Assembly (NCBI RefSeq): GCF_024228315.1
Contig: NZ_CP100454.1
Coordinates: forward strand, 1,488,001-1,552,000
Direction: 5' to 3'
DNA: 64,000 nucleotides
Source: Halomarina pelagica
GTDB lineage: Archaea > Halobacteriota > Halobacteria > Halobacteriales > Haloarculaceae
The position numbers and the translations under genes are program-made. The notes beneath the pieces are model-generated. The model had not been told where the DNA came from. It ran no database searches and was given only the letters and a program-made list of their open reading frames with translations. Shown one piece after another: positions 24,929 to 33,690 of this stretch. Numbering within the stretch: the stretch's first letter is position 1; each line of letters opens with the position of its first letter.

Positions 24929-26905
24929 ATGGGACAGACGCTCACTGAGAAGATTTTGGCCGACCACCTCGTCGAGGGGGAACTCGAAACCGGCGAGGAG
25001 ATCGGCATCGAAATCGATCAGGTGCTCACGCAGGACACGACGGGCACGCTGGTCTGGCTCCAGTTCGAGGCACTCGGCCTCGACGAGGTCCAGACCGAAC
25101 TCGCGGCCCAGTACTGCGACCACCAGACCTACCAGTTCGACTTCAAGAACACGGACGACCACCGCTTCCTCCGCTCGGCCGCGGGCACCTTCGGCGCGCA
25201 CTTCTCCCGCCCCGGCAACGGTATATGTCACAACGTCCACAAGGAGAACTTCGCCGCGCCCGGCAAGACGCTCCTCGGCTCCGACTCTCACACCCCGACC
25301 CCCGGCGGGCTGGGCCAGCTCGCCATCGGCTCCGGCGGCCTCGACGTCGCCGTCGCGATGGGCGGCGGCGCGTACTACATCGAGATGCCCGAGGTCGTCA
25401 ACGTCCGCCTCGAGGGTGAGCTCCCCGAGTGGGCCACCGCGAAGGACGTCATCCTCGAGATGCTCCGTCGGCTCACCGTGAAGGGCGGTGTCGGGAAGAT
25501 CTTCGAGTACACCGGACCCGGCGTCGAGTCGCTCTCGGTCCCCGAGCGCACAACCATCACCAACATGGGGACGGAACTCGGCGCGACCTCCTCGGTCTTC
25601 CCGACCGACGAGCGGACGAAGGACTACCTCGAGCGTCAGGGCCGCGGCGACCAGTTCGTCGAGATCGGCCCCGACGAGGACGCCGAGTACGACGACGAAC
25701 TCGTCATCGACCTCTCTTCCCTCGAACCGCTCATCGCCCAGCCGTCGATGCCCGACAACGTCGTGCCCGTCCGCGAGGTCGCCGGCCAGTCCGTCGACCA
25801 GGTCATCATCGGCTCCTGTACGAACGGCGGCTACGAGGACATCCTCCCGGCCGCGAAGATGCTCGAGGGCCGCGAGGTCGACAAGAAGACCGACATGATC
25901 GTCGCCCCCGGCTCGAAGCAGGCCTCCGAACTGCTCGCCCGCGAGGGCTGGGTCGCAGAACTCATGGCCGCCGGCGTCAACTTCTCTGAGGCCACCTGCG
26001 GGGCCTGCATCGGGATCGGCCACGTCCCGGCCAGCGACTCCGTCAGCCTGCGCACGTTCAACCGCAACTTCGAGGGCCGCTCGGGCATCGAGGACGACAA
26101 CGTCTACCTCTGCTCGCCCGAGGTCGCCACCGCGGCGGCCATCGCGGGCGAGATCGTCGATCCGCGCGACCTCGCCGACGAACTCGGCGACCTCGAAGCC
26201 CCCGGCACGGAACTCCCCGAGGCCTACAGCGGCTCGAAGGTCGACCTCATCGCGCCCGACGAGGCCGTCGACGACGGCCTCGTGAAGGGACCGAACATCG
26301 GGGACGTCCCGCTCAAGGACCCCCTCGAGTCCGAACTCGCCGGTCCCGCCCTCCTGAAGATGACGGACAACATCACGACCGACCACATCATCCCGGCGAC
26401 CCAGGACATCCTGATGTACCGGTCGAACATCCCGAAGCTCTCCGAGTTCACCCTCTCGCGCGTCGACGACACGTTCGCGGAGCGCGCGCTCGAGTCCGAC
26501 GGCGGCTTCCTCGTCGCCGGCGAGAACTACGGGCAGGGCTCCTCGCGCGAGCACGCGGCGCTGTGCCCGATGTACCTCGGGATCCAGGGCGTCCTCGCCC
26601 AGAGCTTCGCGCGCATCCACAAGGCGAACCTGTTCAACTTCGGCCTCCTCCCGCTGGTCATCGACGAGGAGACCTACGAGCGGATCGAGCAGGGCGACGA
26701 CGTCGAGATCGTCGACGACGTCGCGGAGGCCGTCAGCTCCGGTCAGGAGGAGTTCACGGTCCGCGTGAACGACGACTGGGAGTTCACGGCCAGCCTCGAC
26801 GCCTCCGAGCGCGAGCGCGAGATCCTCGCCGCCGGCGGCAAGCTCTCGCTCACGAGACAGCAGTACGAGGAGTCCTCGGGCGGCGCGGCCCCCGCGGACG
26901 ACTGA
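24929..26905 (+). CDS. acn: Aconitate hydratase
   Basis: 658-aa TCA-cycle enzyme interconverting citrate and isocitrate through a 4Fe-4S cluster. Cluster cysteines are in IGSCTNGGYED and TCGACIGIGH. Substrate-loop motifs HKENFAAPGKTLLGSDSHTPTPG and the swivelling C-terminal domain (NITTDHIIPATQDILMYRSN, GENYGQGSSREHAAL) are complete. ATG 24929 is chosen over the earlier in-frame ATG at 24839 because it is the one that fits the TATA box and family start MGQTLTEK. It is monocistronic. Length fits the archaeal aconitase group. Confidence 0.96.
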   Translation: MGQTLTEKILADHLVEGELETGEEIGIEIDQVLTQDTTGTLVWLQFEALGLDEVQTELAAQYCDHQTYQFDFKNTDDHRFLRSAAGTFGAHFSRPGNGICHNVHKENFAAPGKTLLGSDSHTPTPGGLGQLAIGSGGLDVAVAMGGGAYYIEMPEVVNVRLEGELPEWATAKDVILEMLRRLTVKGGVGKIFEYTGPGVESLSVPERTTITNMGTELGATSSVFPTDERTKDYLERQGRGDQFVEIGPDEDAEYDDELVIDLSSLEPLIAQPSMPDNVVPVREVAGQSVDQVIIGSCTNGGYEDILPAAKMLEGREVDKKTDMIVAPGSKQASELLAREGWVAELMAAGVNFSEATCGACIGIGHVPASDSVSLRTFNRNFEGRSGIEDDNVYLCSPEVATAAAIAGEIVDPRDLADELGDLEAPGTELPEAYSGSKVDLIAPDEAVDDGLVKGPNIGDVPLKDPLESELAGPALLKMTDNITTDHIIPATQDILMYRSNIPKLSEFTLSRVDDTFAERALESDGGFLVAGENYGQGSSREHAALCPMYLGIQGVLAQSFARIHKANLFNFGLLPLVIDEETYERIEQGDDVEIVDDVAEAVSSGQEEFTVRVNDDWEFTASLDASEREREILAAGGKLSLTRQQYEESSGGAAPADD

Positions 26906-27140
26906 ACACGACCTTTTTCTGCGGTCGCCTGCGAGCGACACGCTTCGCGGTCGCTCGCGGACTCCCTGGAAAAAGCTCGATCAAAAGCACAGCGTCACCC
27001 CCTCGCTTCGCTCGGGGGTTCCTCGGCCCGCTCGCTCGTTGCACTCGCTCGCGGTACGGTCGCTCGGCTGCGCCGGTGGCACGCGGCGATCGGCCCCCGG
27101 AACCCGGAAGCTCATACCGATCGCGCGCGTCAGTTCCCCC
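26906..27140. other. Intergenic region with shared hairpin repeat
   Basis: A 28-bp hairpin (26931-26958) sits 25 bp after the aconitase stop and could act in 3'-end formation. On the minus strand it has the same 22-base core as 22205-22232. A second hairpin, CCCTCGCTTCGCTCGGGGG, follows at about 26,999. After that come GCTCGCTCG-rich repeats. There is no gene. Confidence 0.7.
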
Positions 27141-27611
27141 GTGACGGAGGCGACGCCCGGGGGCGGTGCGTCCCCGACCATCCGACCGGCCGCGCGGGCC
27201 GACCTGCTCGAGATCTACCGCATCGAGCGGGCGGTGTTCCCCCAGCCGTGGCCCTACGAGGCGTTCGAGCGTTTCCTCGGCGAACCCGCCTTCCTCGTCG
27301 CGGAGGCCGACCGCCGGGTCGCGGGCTACGTCGTGGCGGACGTGACGCCCAACTTCGGCCGCGACATCGGCCACGTGAAGGACTTCGCGGTCCATCCCGA
27401 CTACCAGGGCCGCGGCGTCGGGACGGCCCTCCTCCGGCGCGCGCTCGCCGTCGTCGAGGGGCGCGGCGCGGGGTACGTGAAACTCGAGGTGCGCGAGAGC
27501 AACGAACCCGCCATCCGGCTCTACCGTCGCCACGGCTTCGAGTACCGCCGGACGGTGCCGCGCTACTACGGGAACGGCGAGAGCGCGTACGTCATGGTCC
27601 GGGAGCGCTAA
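27141..27611 (+). CDS. rimI: Ribosomal-protein-alanine N-acetyltransferase, GNAT family
   Basis: About 156 aa from GTG 27141. The GNAT fold is complete: TIRPAARADLLEIYRIERAVFPQPWPYEAFERF at the N-terminus, GYVVADVTP, then the acetyl-CoA loop VHPDYQGRGVGTALL, and ESNEPAIRLYRRHGFEYRRTVPRYYGNGESAYVM. The Q-G-R-G-V-G loop and the RLYRRHGF motif are those of RimI/Ard1-like N-terminal acetyltransferases. In archaea this enzyme acetylates many protein N-termini. Upstream codons in frame are repeat sequence, so the GTG is the better start. Confidence 0.88.
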   Translation: MTEATPGGGASPTIRPAARADLLEIYRIERAVFPQPWPYEAFERFLGEPAFLVAEADRRVAGYVVADVTPNFGRDIGHVKDFAVHPDYQGRGVGTALLRRALAVVEGRGAGYVKLEVRESNEPAIRLYRRHGFEYRRTVPRYYGNGESAYVMVRER

Positions 27612-27676
27612 ATCGGGCCGACCCGTCGAAAGTCAGTACGACAGTGATAATCCGACTGAATTCCCCCGATAGGACA

Positions 27677-27919
27677 ATGGCGTTCGTTTACGGTGTGATC
27701 CTCAGCGCAACCATCGCTGTCGTCGGTTGGATCGGATTCTTCTATCCATATCGAACTGCGCAGAGGCTGGAACAGGGGCGACTGCTCGGGAGGAGTGTTC
27801 CACCCGATTCAGTCGAACCCACCAGTTTCAACGTCAAAACGACCCGGATCACGTTCGGCGCGCTCGCGGTCGTCGGTACGCTCTCGCTACTGTATTCCGC
27901 GACTCTTCCCCCGGTCTAG
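27677..27919 (+). CDS. Small two-span membrane protein
   Basis: 80 aa with two membrane helices (AFVYGVILSATIAVVGWIGF and ITFGALAVVGTLSLLYSA) joined by a polar loop of about 35 residues (YPYRTAQRLEQGRLLGRSV then EPTSFNVKTTRIT). The layout recalls the DUF6199 type of small membrane proteins, but I cannot confirm that. Base composition is lower in GC than rimI. Possible start at the GTG 27641 region is less likely. Confidence 0.7.
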   Translation: MAFVYGVILSATIAVVGWIGFFYPYRTAQRLEQGRLLGRSVPPDSVEPTSFNVKTTRITFGALAVVGTLSLLYSATLPPV

Positions 27920-28044
27920 CGGATCGCGGTCCACAGATCGGTCGCGTCCGAGGGCGTGACGGGTTCGGGGCGGAAAGCGCGCCCCTTTCGGGGCAGGTAC
28001 GTCACCCCGTTGCTCGCACCGACGGAGTGCGATCAGTCGAGCGC

Positions 28045-29451
28045 CTACGGCCAGAGTCCGCGCGCGGTGTGTGCGTCGACGATGCGCTGGAGGCCGACGA
28101 CGTAGGTTGCGTCCCGCCACGTGAGGTCCGCGTCGGCCTCGTAGGTCCTGCGCACGTCGTTCCACGCGTCGAGCATCTTCGTCTCCAGTTCCTCGTTCAC
28201 GCGGTCGAGCGACCACGCGCGGTGGTTGACGTCCTGGAGCCACTCGAAGTAGCTCACGGTGACGCCGCCCGCGTTGGCGAGGATGTCCGGTACGACCTGA
28301 ACGCCGCGCTCGTCGAGGATCGCGTCGGCCGCGAACGTCGTCGGGCCGTTCGCCCCCTCGACGACCATGTCCGCCCGCACGTCGCCCGCGTTCGCCTCCG
28401 TGATGACGTTCCCGACGGCGGCGGGGATGAGCACGTCAACGTCCAGTTCGAGCAGCGCCTCGTTCGAGAGCGTCTCGGGGGCGTCGTAGCCCGAGACCAT
28501 CCCGGGGCGCTCGTCGTGGCCCATCACGTCGTTCGTGTCGAGCCCGTCGGGGTCGTAGATCGCGCCGTTGACGTCGCTCAGCGCGACGACCGTCGCGCCC
28601 CAGTCCTCGAGCGCGCGGGCGGCGTTCGCGCCGACGCTGCCGAACCCCTGGACGGCGACCGTCACGTCCTCCAGGGGCACGTCGTAGTAGTCGCAGGCCT
28701 CGCGGGCGACGATGGCGACGCTCCGGCCGGGGGCCTCCTCGCGCCCGAGGCTCCCACCGATGACCGGCGGCTTGCCCGTGACGACGCCGGCGATGGTCTC
28801 GCCCTCCTGCATCGAGTAGGCGTCCATGAACCAGCCCATCGTCTCGGCGTCCGTCCCCATGTCGGGCGCGGGGATGTCCTGCATCGGCCCGATGACGTCG
28901 CGCAGTTCCTGGGCGAAGCGCCGGGTCAGGCGCTCCTTCTCCTCGGCGCTGAGGTCCTTCGGGTTGACGACGATGCCGCCCTTCGCGCCGCCGAAGGGGA
29001 GGTCCATCACGGCGCACTTCCAGGTCATCCACATCGCGAGCCCGATGCACTCCTCCTCGCTCACGTCGGGGTGGTAGCGCAGGCCACCCTTGAACGGCCC
29101 GCGGACGCTGTCGTGCTGGGCGCGGTAGCCCGTGTACACCCGGACGCTCCCGTCGTCGCGTTCGAGCGGCAACGAGACGCGCTGGACGCGCTGGGGATGT
29201 TTGAGCCGCTCGACGACGTTCGGGTCGATGTCGAGGTGCGCGGCGGCGCGCTCCAACTGCCGACGCGCCGTCGCCAGCGCCGACTCGGGTTCGGCCGCCG
29301 AGGCCGACTCGGACGGGACCGTCTCGGGTTCGCTCGTCGCCACGGTCAGTCCCCCCCGCGGTCGCGTCGGTTCGGGGTCGAAGAACGGTTCGGACGCGCT
29401 CGACCGGTCGACGTCGTGGACGGGGGCGATCCCCACCTCCAGGTCATGCAC
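28045..29451 (-). CDS. gdh: Glutamate dehydrogenase
   Basis: 468 aa, hexameric-type glutamate dehydrogenase linking 2-oxoglutarate and ammonia to glutamate. Substrate domain motifs are [21 protein letters not shown] and the catalytic-lysine loop PFGGAKGGI. Rossmann motif is [14 protein letters not shown], and [10 protein letters not shown] and [17 protein letters not shown] close the active site. The GTG at 29451 lies about 24 bp from an AATATTATAT box, which fits a leaderless start. A second GTG at 29343 begins closer to the folded domain. The residues between them are low-complexity. Confidence 0.95.
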   Translation of the reverse strand: MHDLEVGIAPVHDVDRSSASEPFFDPEPTRPRGGLTVATSEPETVPSESASAAEPESALATARRQLERAAAHLDIDPNVVERLKHPQRVQRVSLPLERDDGSVRVYTGYRAQHDSVRGPFKGGLRYHPDVSEEECIGLAMWMTWKCAVMDLPFGGAKGGIVVNPKDLSAEEKERLTRRFAQELRDVIGPMQDIPAPDMGTDAETMGWFMDAYSMQEGETIAGVVTGKPPVIGGSLGREEAPGRSVAIVAREACDYYDVPLEDVTVAVQGFGSVGANAARALEDWGATVVALSDVNGAIYDPDGLDTNDVMGHDERPGMVSGYDAPETLSNEALLELDVDVLIPAAVGNVITEANAGDVRADMVVEGANGPTTFAADAILDERGVQVVPDILANAGGVTVSYFEWLQDVNHRAWSLDRVNEELETKMLDAWNDVRRTYEADADLTWRDATYVVGLQRIVDAHTARGLWP

Positions 29452-29470
29452 GCCCCTATCCCATGGATCA

Positions 29471-29480
29471 ATATAATATT
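29471..29480 (-). promoter_or_regulatory. TATA box of the glutamate dehydrogenase gene
   Basis: Minus-strand AATATTATAT in a strongly AT-rich patch (29,462-29,505). Its centre is about 24 bp from the GTG at 29451, giving a leaderless transcript. This supports the longer N-terminus. Confidence 0.6.
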
Positions 29481-29661
29481 AATCCATATACGTGATATTA
29501 ACACAATTGTCTGAGAGGGAGTACCGTATTGACGAGGGTGCGACGCGGCAGTTCGCAGATCGTCTCGCGACTGCCGCGCTCGCCCGTCGTAGCGAGGGGT
29601 ACGATCTGCACGATCGCTGCGAACGCAACACGGCTTTGTCGCTCGCGGCGCTACGGGGGAC

Positions 29662-30123
29662 ATGGGATACGCCTGTCCGGTGTGTGCGACGCCGCAGTCG
29701 GACGCCCGCCACCTCGCGAACCACCTCGCGTTCACGGCGCTGATCAGGGGCGGGGACCACGAGGCGTGGCTCGACGAACACGTCCCCGGCTGGTCGGAGC
29801 GGGGCGAGACCGAACTCGCCGAGCGCGTCGTCGGGTTCGCCGACGAGGAGGAGTTCCCCCAGGTCTTCGAAGATACGACGGGCGGAGACGACGAGCACCA
29901 GCACGACCACGAACGCTCGGGGCGACTGTTCGAGGACGAGACGCCGCCGGGCGGGTTCGCGGAGGGACGCGCCCCCGACCGCGGTCGGCGGATGCCCGGC
30001 GGCGCGCGGTCACCGGCGCGGGACGCCGAGACGCGGACCGTACTCGAGAAGGCGCGCGAACTGACCGAACGGATGCGCCGCGACGAGGCGGACGAGGGCG
30101 GGGAGCGGGACGAAAACGCGTAA
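29662..30123 (+). CDS. Haloarchaeal zinc-binding protein (DUF5810-like)
   Basis: 153 aa. It starts MGYACPVCATPQSDARHLANHLAFTALIRGGDHEAWLDEHVPGW, a CxxC...HxxxH zinc-finger-like motif. A middle part follows with EFPQVFEDTTG, then a His/Asp-rich linker and a charged helical C-terminus (RTVLEKARELTERMRRDEADEGG). The N-terminus matches what I remember of DUF5810. It starts a run of four closely spaced genes (29,662-31,596) and is followed by the DUF5809-like gene, its usual partner. Function unknown; nucleic-acid binding is plausible. Confidence 0.82.
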   Translation: MGYACPVCATPQSDARHLANHLAFTALIRGGDHEAWLDEHVPGWSERGETELAERVVGFADEEEFPQVFEDTTGGDDEHQHDHERSGRLFEDETPPGGFAEGRAPDRGRRMPGGARSPARDAETRTVLEKARELTERMRRDEADEGGERDENA

Positions 30124-30147
30124 CTGCGCGCCGCGAGTAGCGCCGGT

Positions 30148-30564
30148 ATGCACACAGAGGGCACGCTGGCCCCCGAGACGCCCGAGGCCGCGCGGTCGGC
30201 GTACGAGTCCTGCGGTCCCGCCGCGCAGACGGTCGTCCGCGAGGTGGCACGCGCGATGGACTTCGACCGCGAGGAGTACGCGGAGCGCGTCACGGGCGAC
30301 GTGATCGCCACCGCGCGCGACGCGCTGTTCGCCTCCCTGCTCGAAGTCAGCGTCGGGAGCCGCGAGGCGTTCGACGCATGGCTCGACGGGCGCGAGGAGA
30401 CGCTCGAGCGACACGGGAGCGAGGAGGTCGACTTCGTCGCCTGGCACGTCGTCCCCTTCGCGGGGACCGTCGTCGCGACTACCTACCAGAACGAGGAGGC
30501 GGCCGCCGTCGCCACACTGCGGCGCATCGCCTTCGCCGAGCACTACCGCGAGGTCCTCGCGTGA
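30148..30564 (+). CDS. Haloarchaeal conserved protein (DUF5809-like)
   Basis: 138 aa, all-alpha acidic protein: APETPEAARSAYESCGPAAQTVVREVARAMDFDREEYAERV, GDVIATARDALFASLLEVSVGSREAFDAWLD and EEVDFVAWHVVPFAGTVVATTYQNEEAAAVATLRRIAF. No membrane segment or catalytic motif. It resembles DUF5809 and lies 24 bp after the DUF5810-like gene. Its stop overlaps the next start (GTGA), so the two genes are coupled. Role unknown. Confidence 0.82.
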   Translation: MHTEGTLAPETPEAARSAYESCGPAAQTVVREVARAMDFDREEYAERVTGDVIATARDALFASLLEVSVGSREAFDAWLDGREETLERHGSEEVDFVAWHVVPFAGTVVATTYQNEEAAAVATLRRIAFAEHYREVLA

Positions 30565-30965
30565 GGCGGATCACCCGCAACCTCGTTCTCGGCATCCTGG
30601 TCGTCGTCGTGCTCCTGCTCGCGCTGGGGGCCCTGCCGAGCTACCTCCGGTCGGGCGACCCCTACTACCTCACGGCGACCGAGGCACCGTCGTACGAGGG
30701 ACCGACGGTCGACGTCACCGACCTCTCCGAGCGGCGCTTCCCCTACACCACCGAGGCGATCGCCGACGGGCGGTCGGCCGCGTACTACGAGGGACCGACC
30801 GGGTTCAAGGAGGCGTTCACCCACTCGCCGTTCGACGAGCTGAACGAACTCGACCAGCGCGACGGGAACGCGGCGAGCGGCGACGGCGCGGTGAACGGGA
30901 CGACCGCCTACGTCACGAGCGGCGGGACCGTCTATCGGGTGGAACTCGTCAGGGGGGCGCACTGA
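30561..30965 (+). CDS. Membrane-anchored hypothetical protein
   Basis: 134 aa from GTG 30561. A single N-terminal membrane helix (LVLGILVVVVLLLALGALPSYL) anchors an extracytoplasmic domain (DPYYLTATEAPSYEGPTVDVTDLSERRFPYTTEAI, then YYEGPTGFKEAFTHSPFDELNEL, and TAYVTSGGTVYRVELV). The domain has no cysteines. It is coupled to the genes on both sides: its start overlaps the DUF5809-like stop and its stop is 1 bp before the NUDIX start. Conserved in haloarchaea as far as I recall, with no known role. Confidence 0.8.
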   Translation: MRRITRNLVLGILVVVVLLLALGALPSYLRSGDPYYLTATEAPSYEGPTVDVTDLSERRFPYTTEAIADGRSAAYYEGPTGFKEAFTHSPFDELNELDQRDGNAASGDGAVNGTTAYVTSGGTVYRVELVRGAH

Positions 30966-30966
30966 C

Positions 30967-31596
30967 GTGATCCCGGACGACTGGGAGCGCATCGAGTCGG
31001 TCGTCGAGTACGAGACGGGCTGGTACACCGGCGGGTACGACCTGCTGCGCCAGCCCGACGGGACCGAGAAGCGCTACTACTGGGCCGAACTCCCGCCCGC
31101 GACGGTCGTCGTCGCCCGCGACGGCGACGACCTCGTGATGGTCGAGCAGTACCGCCCGCCGATCCGCGAGCGCTGTCTGGAGCTGCCCGCGGGCATCGTG
31201 GAGGAGGACGACGTTCCTCGGGAACGCCGACGCCGGGGCGGTGGAGCCGCCGAGGACGACGCGCCCGCGGGAACGCTCGAACCGCAGGGGGCGGTCCCCC
31301 CGGCGGCGTACGAGCGGGCCGCCGCCCGCGAACTGACCGAGGAGACGGGCTACGCGCCGGGGACGGTTCGCTTCCTGGAGGCGGTCTGGGTCTCGACGGG
31401 CGTGCTGCGCCACCGCCGGGGCCACGTCTTCGCCGCCGACCTCGAACCCGCCGAGCGGGCGCTCGACACGAACGAGTTCATCGAGGTGACGCGCGTGCCG
31501 ATCGACGGCGTCGTAGACCGGGTGCGCGAGGACCCCGCGAACGACGCGACGATCGAGGGCGTCCTGCTCGCCGAGCGCGAGGGGCTTCTGGACTGA
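30967..31596 (+). CDS. NUDIX hydrolase with an insertion in the Nudix box
   Basis: 209 aa, ADP-ribose-pyrophosphatase-like. The core is DDLVMVEQYRPPIRERCLELPAGIVEEDD, then AAARELTEETGYAPGTVRFLE and VWVSTGVLRHRRGHVFAADL. In a normal Nudix box the LPAG...E part and RELxEETG are about 15 residues apart. Here about 35 extra residues lie between them (VPRERRRRGGGAAEDD... to ...AVPPAAYER). The catalytic REL-EE-G helix itself is intact. It probably cleaves a nucleotide-sugar or ADP-ribose. Starts at GTG 30967, last of the four-gene run. Confidence 0.85.
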   Translation: MIPDDWERIESVVEYETGWYTGGYDLLRQPDGTEKRYYWAELPPATVVVARDGDDLVMVEQYRPPIRERCLELPAGIVEEDDVPRERRRRGGGAAEDDAPAGTLEPQGAVPPAAYERAAARELTEETGYAPGTVRFLEAVWVSTGVLRHRRGHVFAADLEPAERALDTNEFIEVTRVPIDGVVDRVREDPANDATIEGVLLAEREGLLD

Positions 31597-31789
31597 GCCG
31601 CAGTGCCCGGTGAACTCGCGTAGATTACGGTATGACGTGCCAGGACCGTGACCGAGGACACCTCGAAAGCCGCCCACGGTGGCTGGTCGAACCACCGCGG
31701 TGGGTGGGACTGAAAGGGGCGGCTGCAGAACGAACGTCGGGATAGCTCACGAACGCATCCGAACGCTACCGACGCCCCGCGACTCAGGA

Positions 31790-31795
31790 TTTATC
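31790..31795 (+). promoter_or_regulatory. TATA box of the rhodanese gene
   Basis: TTTATC with its centre 27 bp before ATG 31820, implying a leaderless transcript and supporting that start over the longer frame. Confidence 0.5.
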
Positions 31796-31819
31796 TGGCC
31801 GGGGGCGCTCTCCACGCGC

Positions 31820-32224
31820 ATGGACGACGAGATCTCCGTGGACGAACTGAAGGAGCTGGTAGACGAGGGGGCGGACGTCCGCCTCGTCGACATCCGCTCC
31901 TCGGCGGCGTTCGAGCGGGGACACATCCAGGGTAGCGAGAACATCCCGTTCGCGGAACTCCCCCGACGGATCGAGGAACTCGACGGGGCCGACCACATCG
32001 TCACGATCTGTCCGATGGGTCAGTCCTCGGTCCAGGCCGCCCGCCTCATCAAGTCCTACGAGGGGACGAACGAGGCGACCGTCGAGAGCCTCCGCGAGGG
32101 GCTGGAAGGGTGGGACTACGGCTTCGAGACCGCGGAAGGGAACGGGAGCGACGCGACAGGCGCGACGGACGCGACCGAGGAGGGAGCGCAGGCGACGAGC
32201 GAGGGCCCCGACGCGCCGTTCTGA
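31820..32224 (+). CDS. Rhodanese-like sulfurtransferase
   Basis: 134 aa. Single rhodanese domain: ISVDELKELVDEGADVRLVDIRSSAAFERGHIQGSENIPFAELPRRI, then the active-site loop IVTICPMGQSSVQAARLI with catalytic Cys, and LREGLEGWDYGFE. The 6-residue loop after the Cys is the size seen in sulfur-accepting single-domain rhodaneses. The last 30 residues are an acidic Ala/Thr/Gly tail. Substrate unknown; likely a sulfur carrier. Convergent with the next gene. Confidence 0.9.
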   Translation: MDDEISVDELKELVDEGADVRLVDIRSSAAFERGHIQGSENIPFAELPRRIEELDGADHIVTICPMGQSSVQAARLIKSYEGTNEATVESLREGLEGWDYGFETAEGNGSDATGATDATEEGAQATSEGPDAPF

Positions 32225-32241
32225 CCGGGAAGCGCACCGAG

Positions 32242-32988
32242 TCAGAGCGTGTTCTCGCTCGACGCGTTCTGCCACTCGAGTTCCCCGGCCGCGCCGCCGT
32301 CCCGACCGTCGCTCGTCGAGACCGCTGCTTCACCTTCGGGGACGCCCCACTTCTCGCCGTAGCCGCCGCGACGATCCCCGTCGTGCCCGTCGAGGAGGCT
32401 CCCCTCGTCCGCCCCGTCGAGGAAGTCGGGGACCTCCGGCGCGGACGGGAGGGGAGACGTGGAAGGCGTAGACGGGGTAGACGGTGACGGGGACGCTGGC
32501 GGCGAGGACGGTTCGGACGAGGCGGGCGTCCGTTCCGAGGGCGGGGCGGGCGTCGGTTCCGGCGTCGGCGTGGCCGTCCGCGCGGGCGTCGGGGTCGACT
32601 CGGGCGTCCCCGACGGCGTCGAGGTCGCCGTCGACGTCGATTCGGTCGCGGGCGACGCGGTCTTCGGCGAGAGGCGCTCGCGCTCGCCGGTTCGATCGTC
32701 GGAGGGGGACGCGGTCGGCGGCGACGGCGGACCCTCCGCGGGCGTCTCGTTTCCGACGAAGGCGTCGACCGGCTCCCCGGCGTCGGGCGCGCCCGGACCG
32801 CCGTCGGCCCCCCCGAGGAGACCGGGGAGCGTCCAGAGCGCGACGGCGGCGGCCGCCGCGACGACGACGAGCGCGGCGATCACGACGAGCGCGAAGACCC
32901 CGATCGATTCCGGCGAGCGGTCGTCGCCGGAGTCCGACGAGGCCTCCGCTCGCGACCGCGTGGCTCCACTCCGCGAATCTGATGGCAT
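32242..32988 (-). CDS. Membrane-anchored Pro/Ser/Thr-rich surface protein
   Basis: 248 aa. A short cytoplasmic start is followed by one membrane helix (ESIGVFALVVIAALVVVAAAA). Next comes about 130 residues of Pro-Ser-Thr-Glu low complexity (STATSTPSGTPESTPTPART and similar), which is likely O-glycosylated and extended. A small acidic C-terminal part (VPDFLDGADEGSLLDGHDGDRRG) follows. It looks like a stalk holding a small end module outside the cell. No homology assigned. The repeats are plausibly length-variable. Confidence 0.72.
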   Translation of the reverse strand: MPSDSRSGATRSRAEASSDSGDDRSPESIGVFALVVIAALVVVAAAAAVALWTLPGLLGGADGGPGAPDAGEPVDAFVGNETPAEGPPSPPTASPSDDRTGERERLSPKTASPATESTSTATSTPSGTPESTPTPARTATPTPEPTPAPPSERTPASSEPSSPPASPSPSTPSTPSTSPLPSAPEVPDFLDGADEGSLLDGHDGDRRGGYGEKWGVPEGEAAVSTSDGRDGGAAGELEWQNASSENTL

Positions 32989-33260
32989 TGGACTGTCATC
33001 TCTGCGGGATCTATTAACTGTCGTGCACTAAACGACGGAAAGTCACGGGGCGGCAACTGTACTCGGCCGCGACGCGAGCGAGGGGGCGCTCCGAACGCGA
33101 CGCGGGAGCGGCCGGCGGGAGCGACGGGGCGGCGGTGTCGTCGCTGATCGGCGGCGAACGACGGAAGAAAGCGCGGGCGTCTCACGAGGACCGTCGTACC
33201 CGTTCCCCGGTCGTCGCCGACCCCGCGGCGACGTCCGGAGACGAACGACGACAGTCGGTA
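32989..33260. other. Intergenic region, no gene seen
   Basis: The sequence is GC-rich with no domain-like frame. A short AT patch (33,005-33,035) lies just upstream of the surface-protein start and probably holds its promoter (minus-strand TTAATAGATC type). Confidence 0.5.
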
Positions 33261-33566
<306 letters not shown>

Positions 33567-33690
33567 CTACTCGATGCCCATATTAAACGTTGTCGGGACT
33601 CACAGGAAGAGAAACGGGAGACGCGGAACGCGCGGGTCGGAGCGGGGCCGTCAGCGGTTCGTGAGAGTGACACACGCGCACCGAACGACC

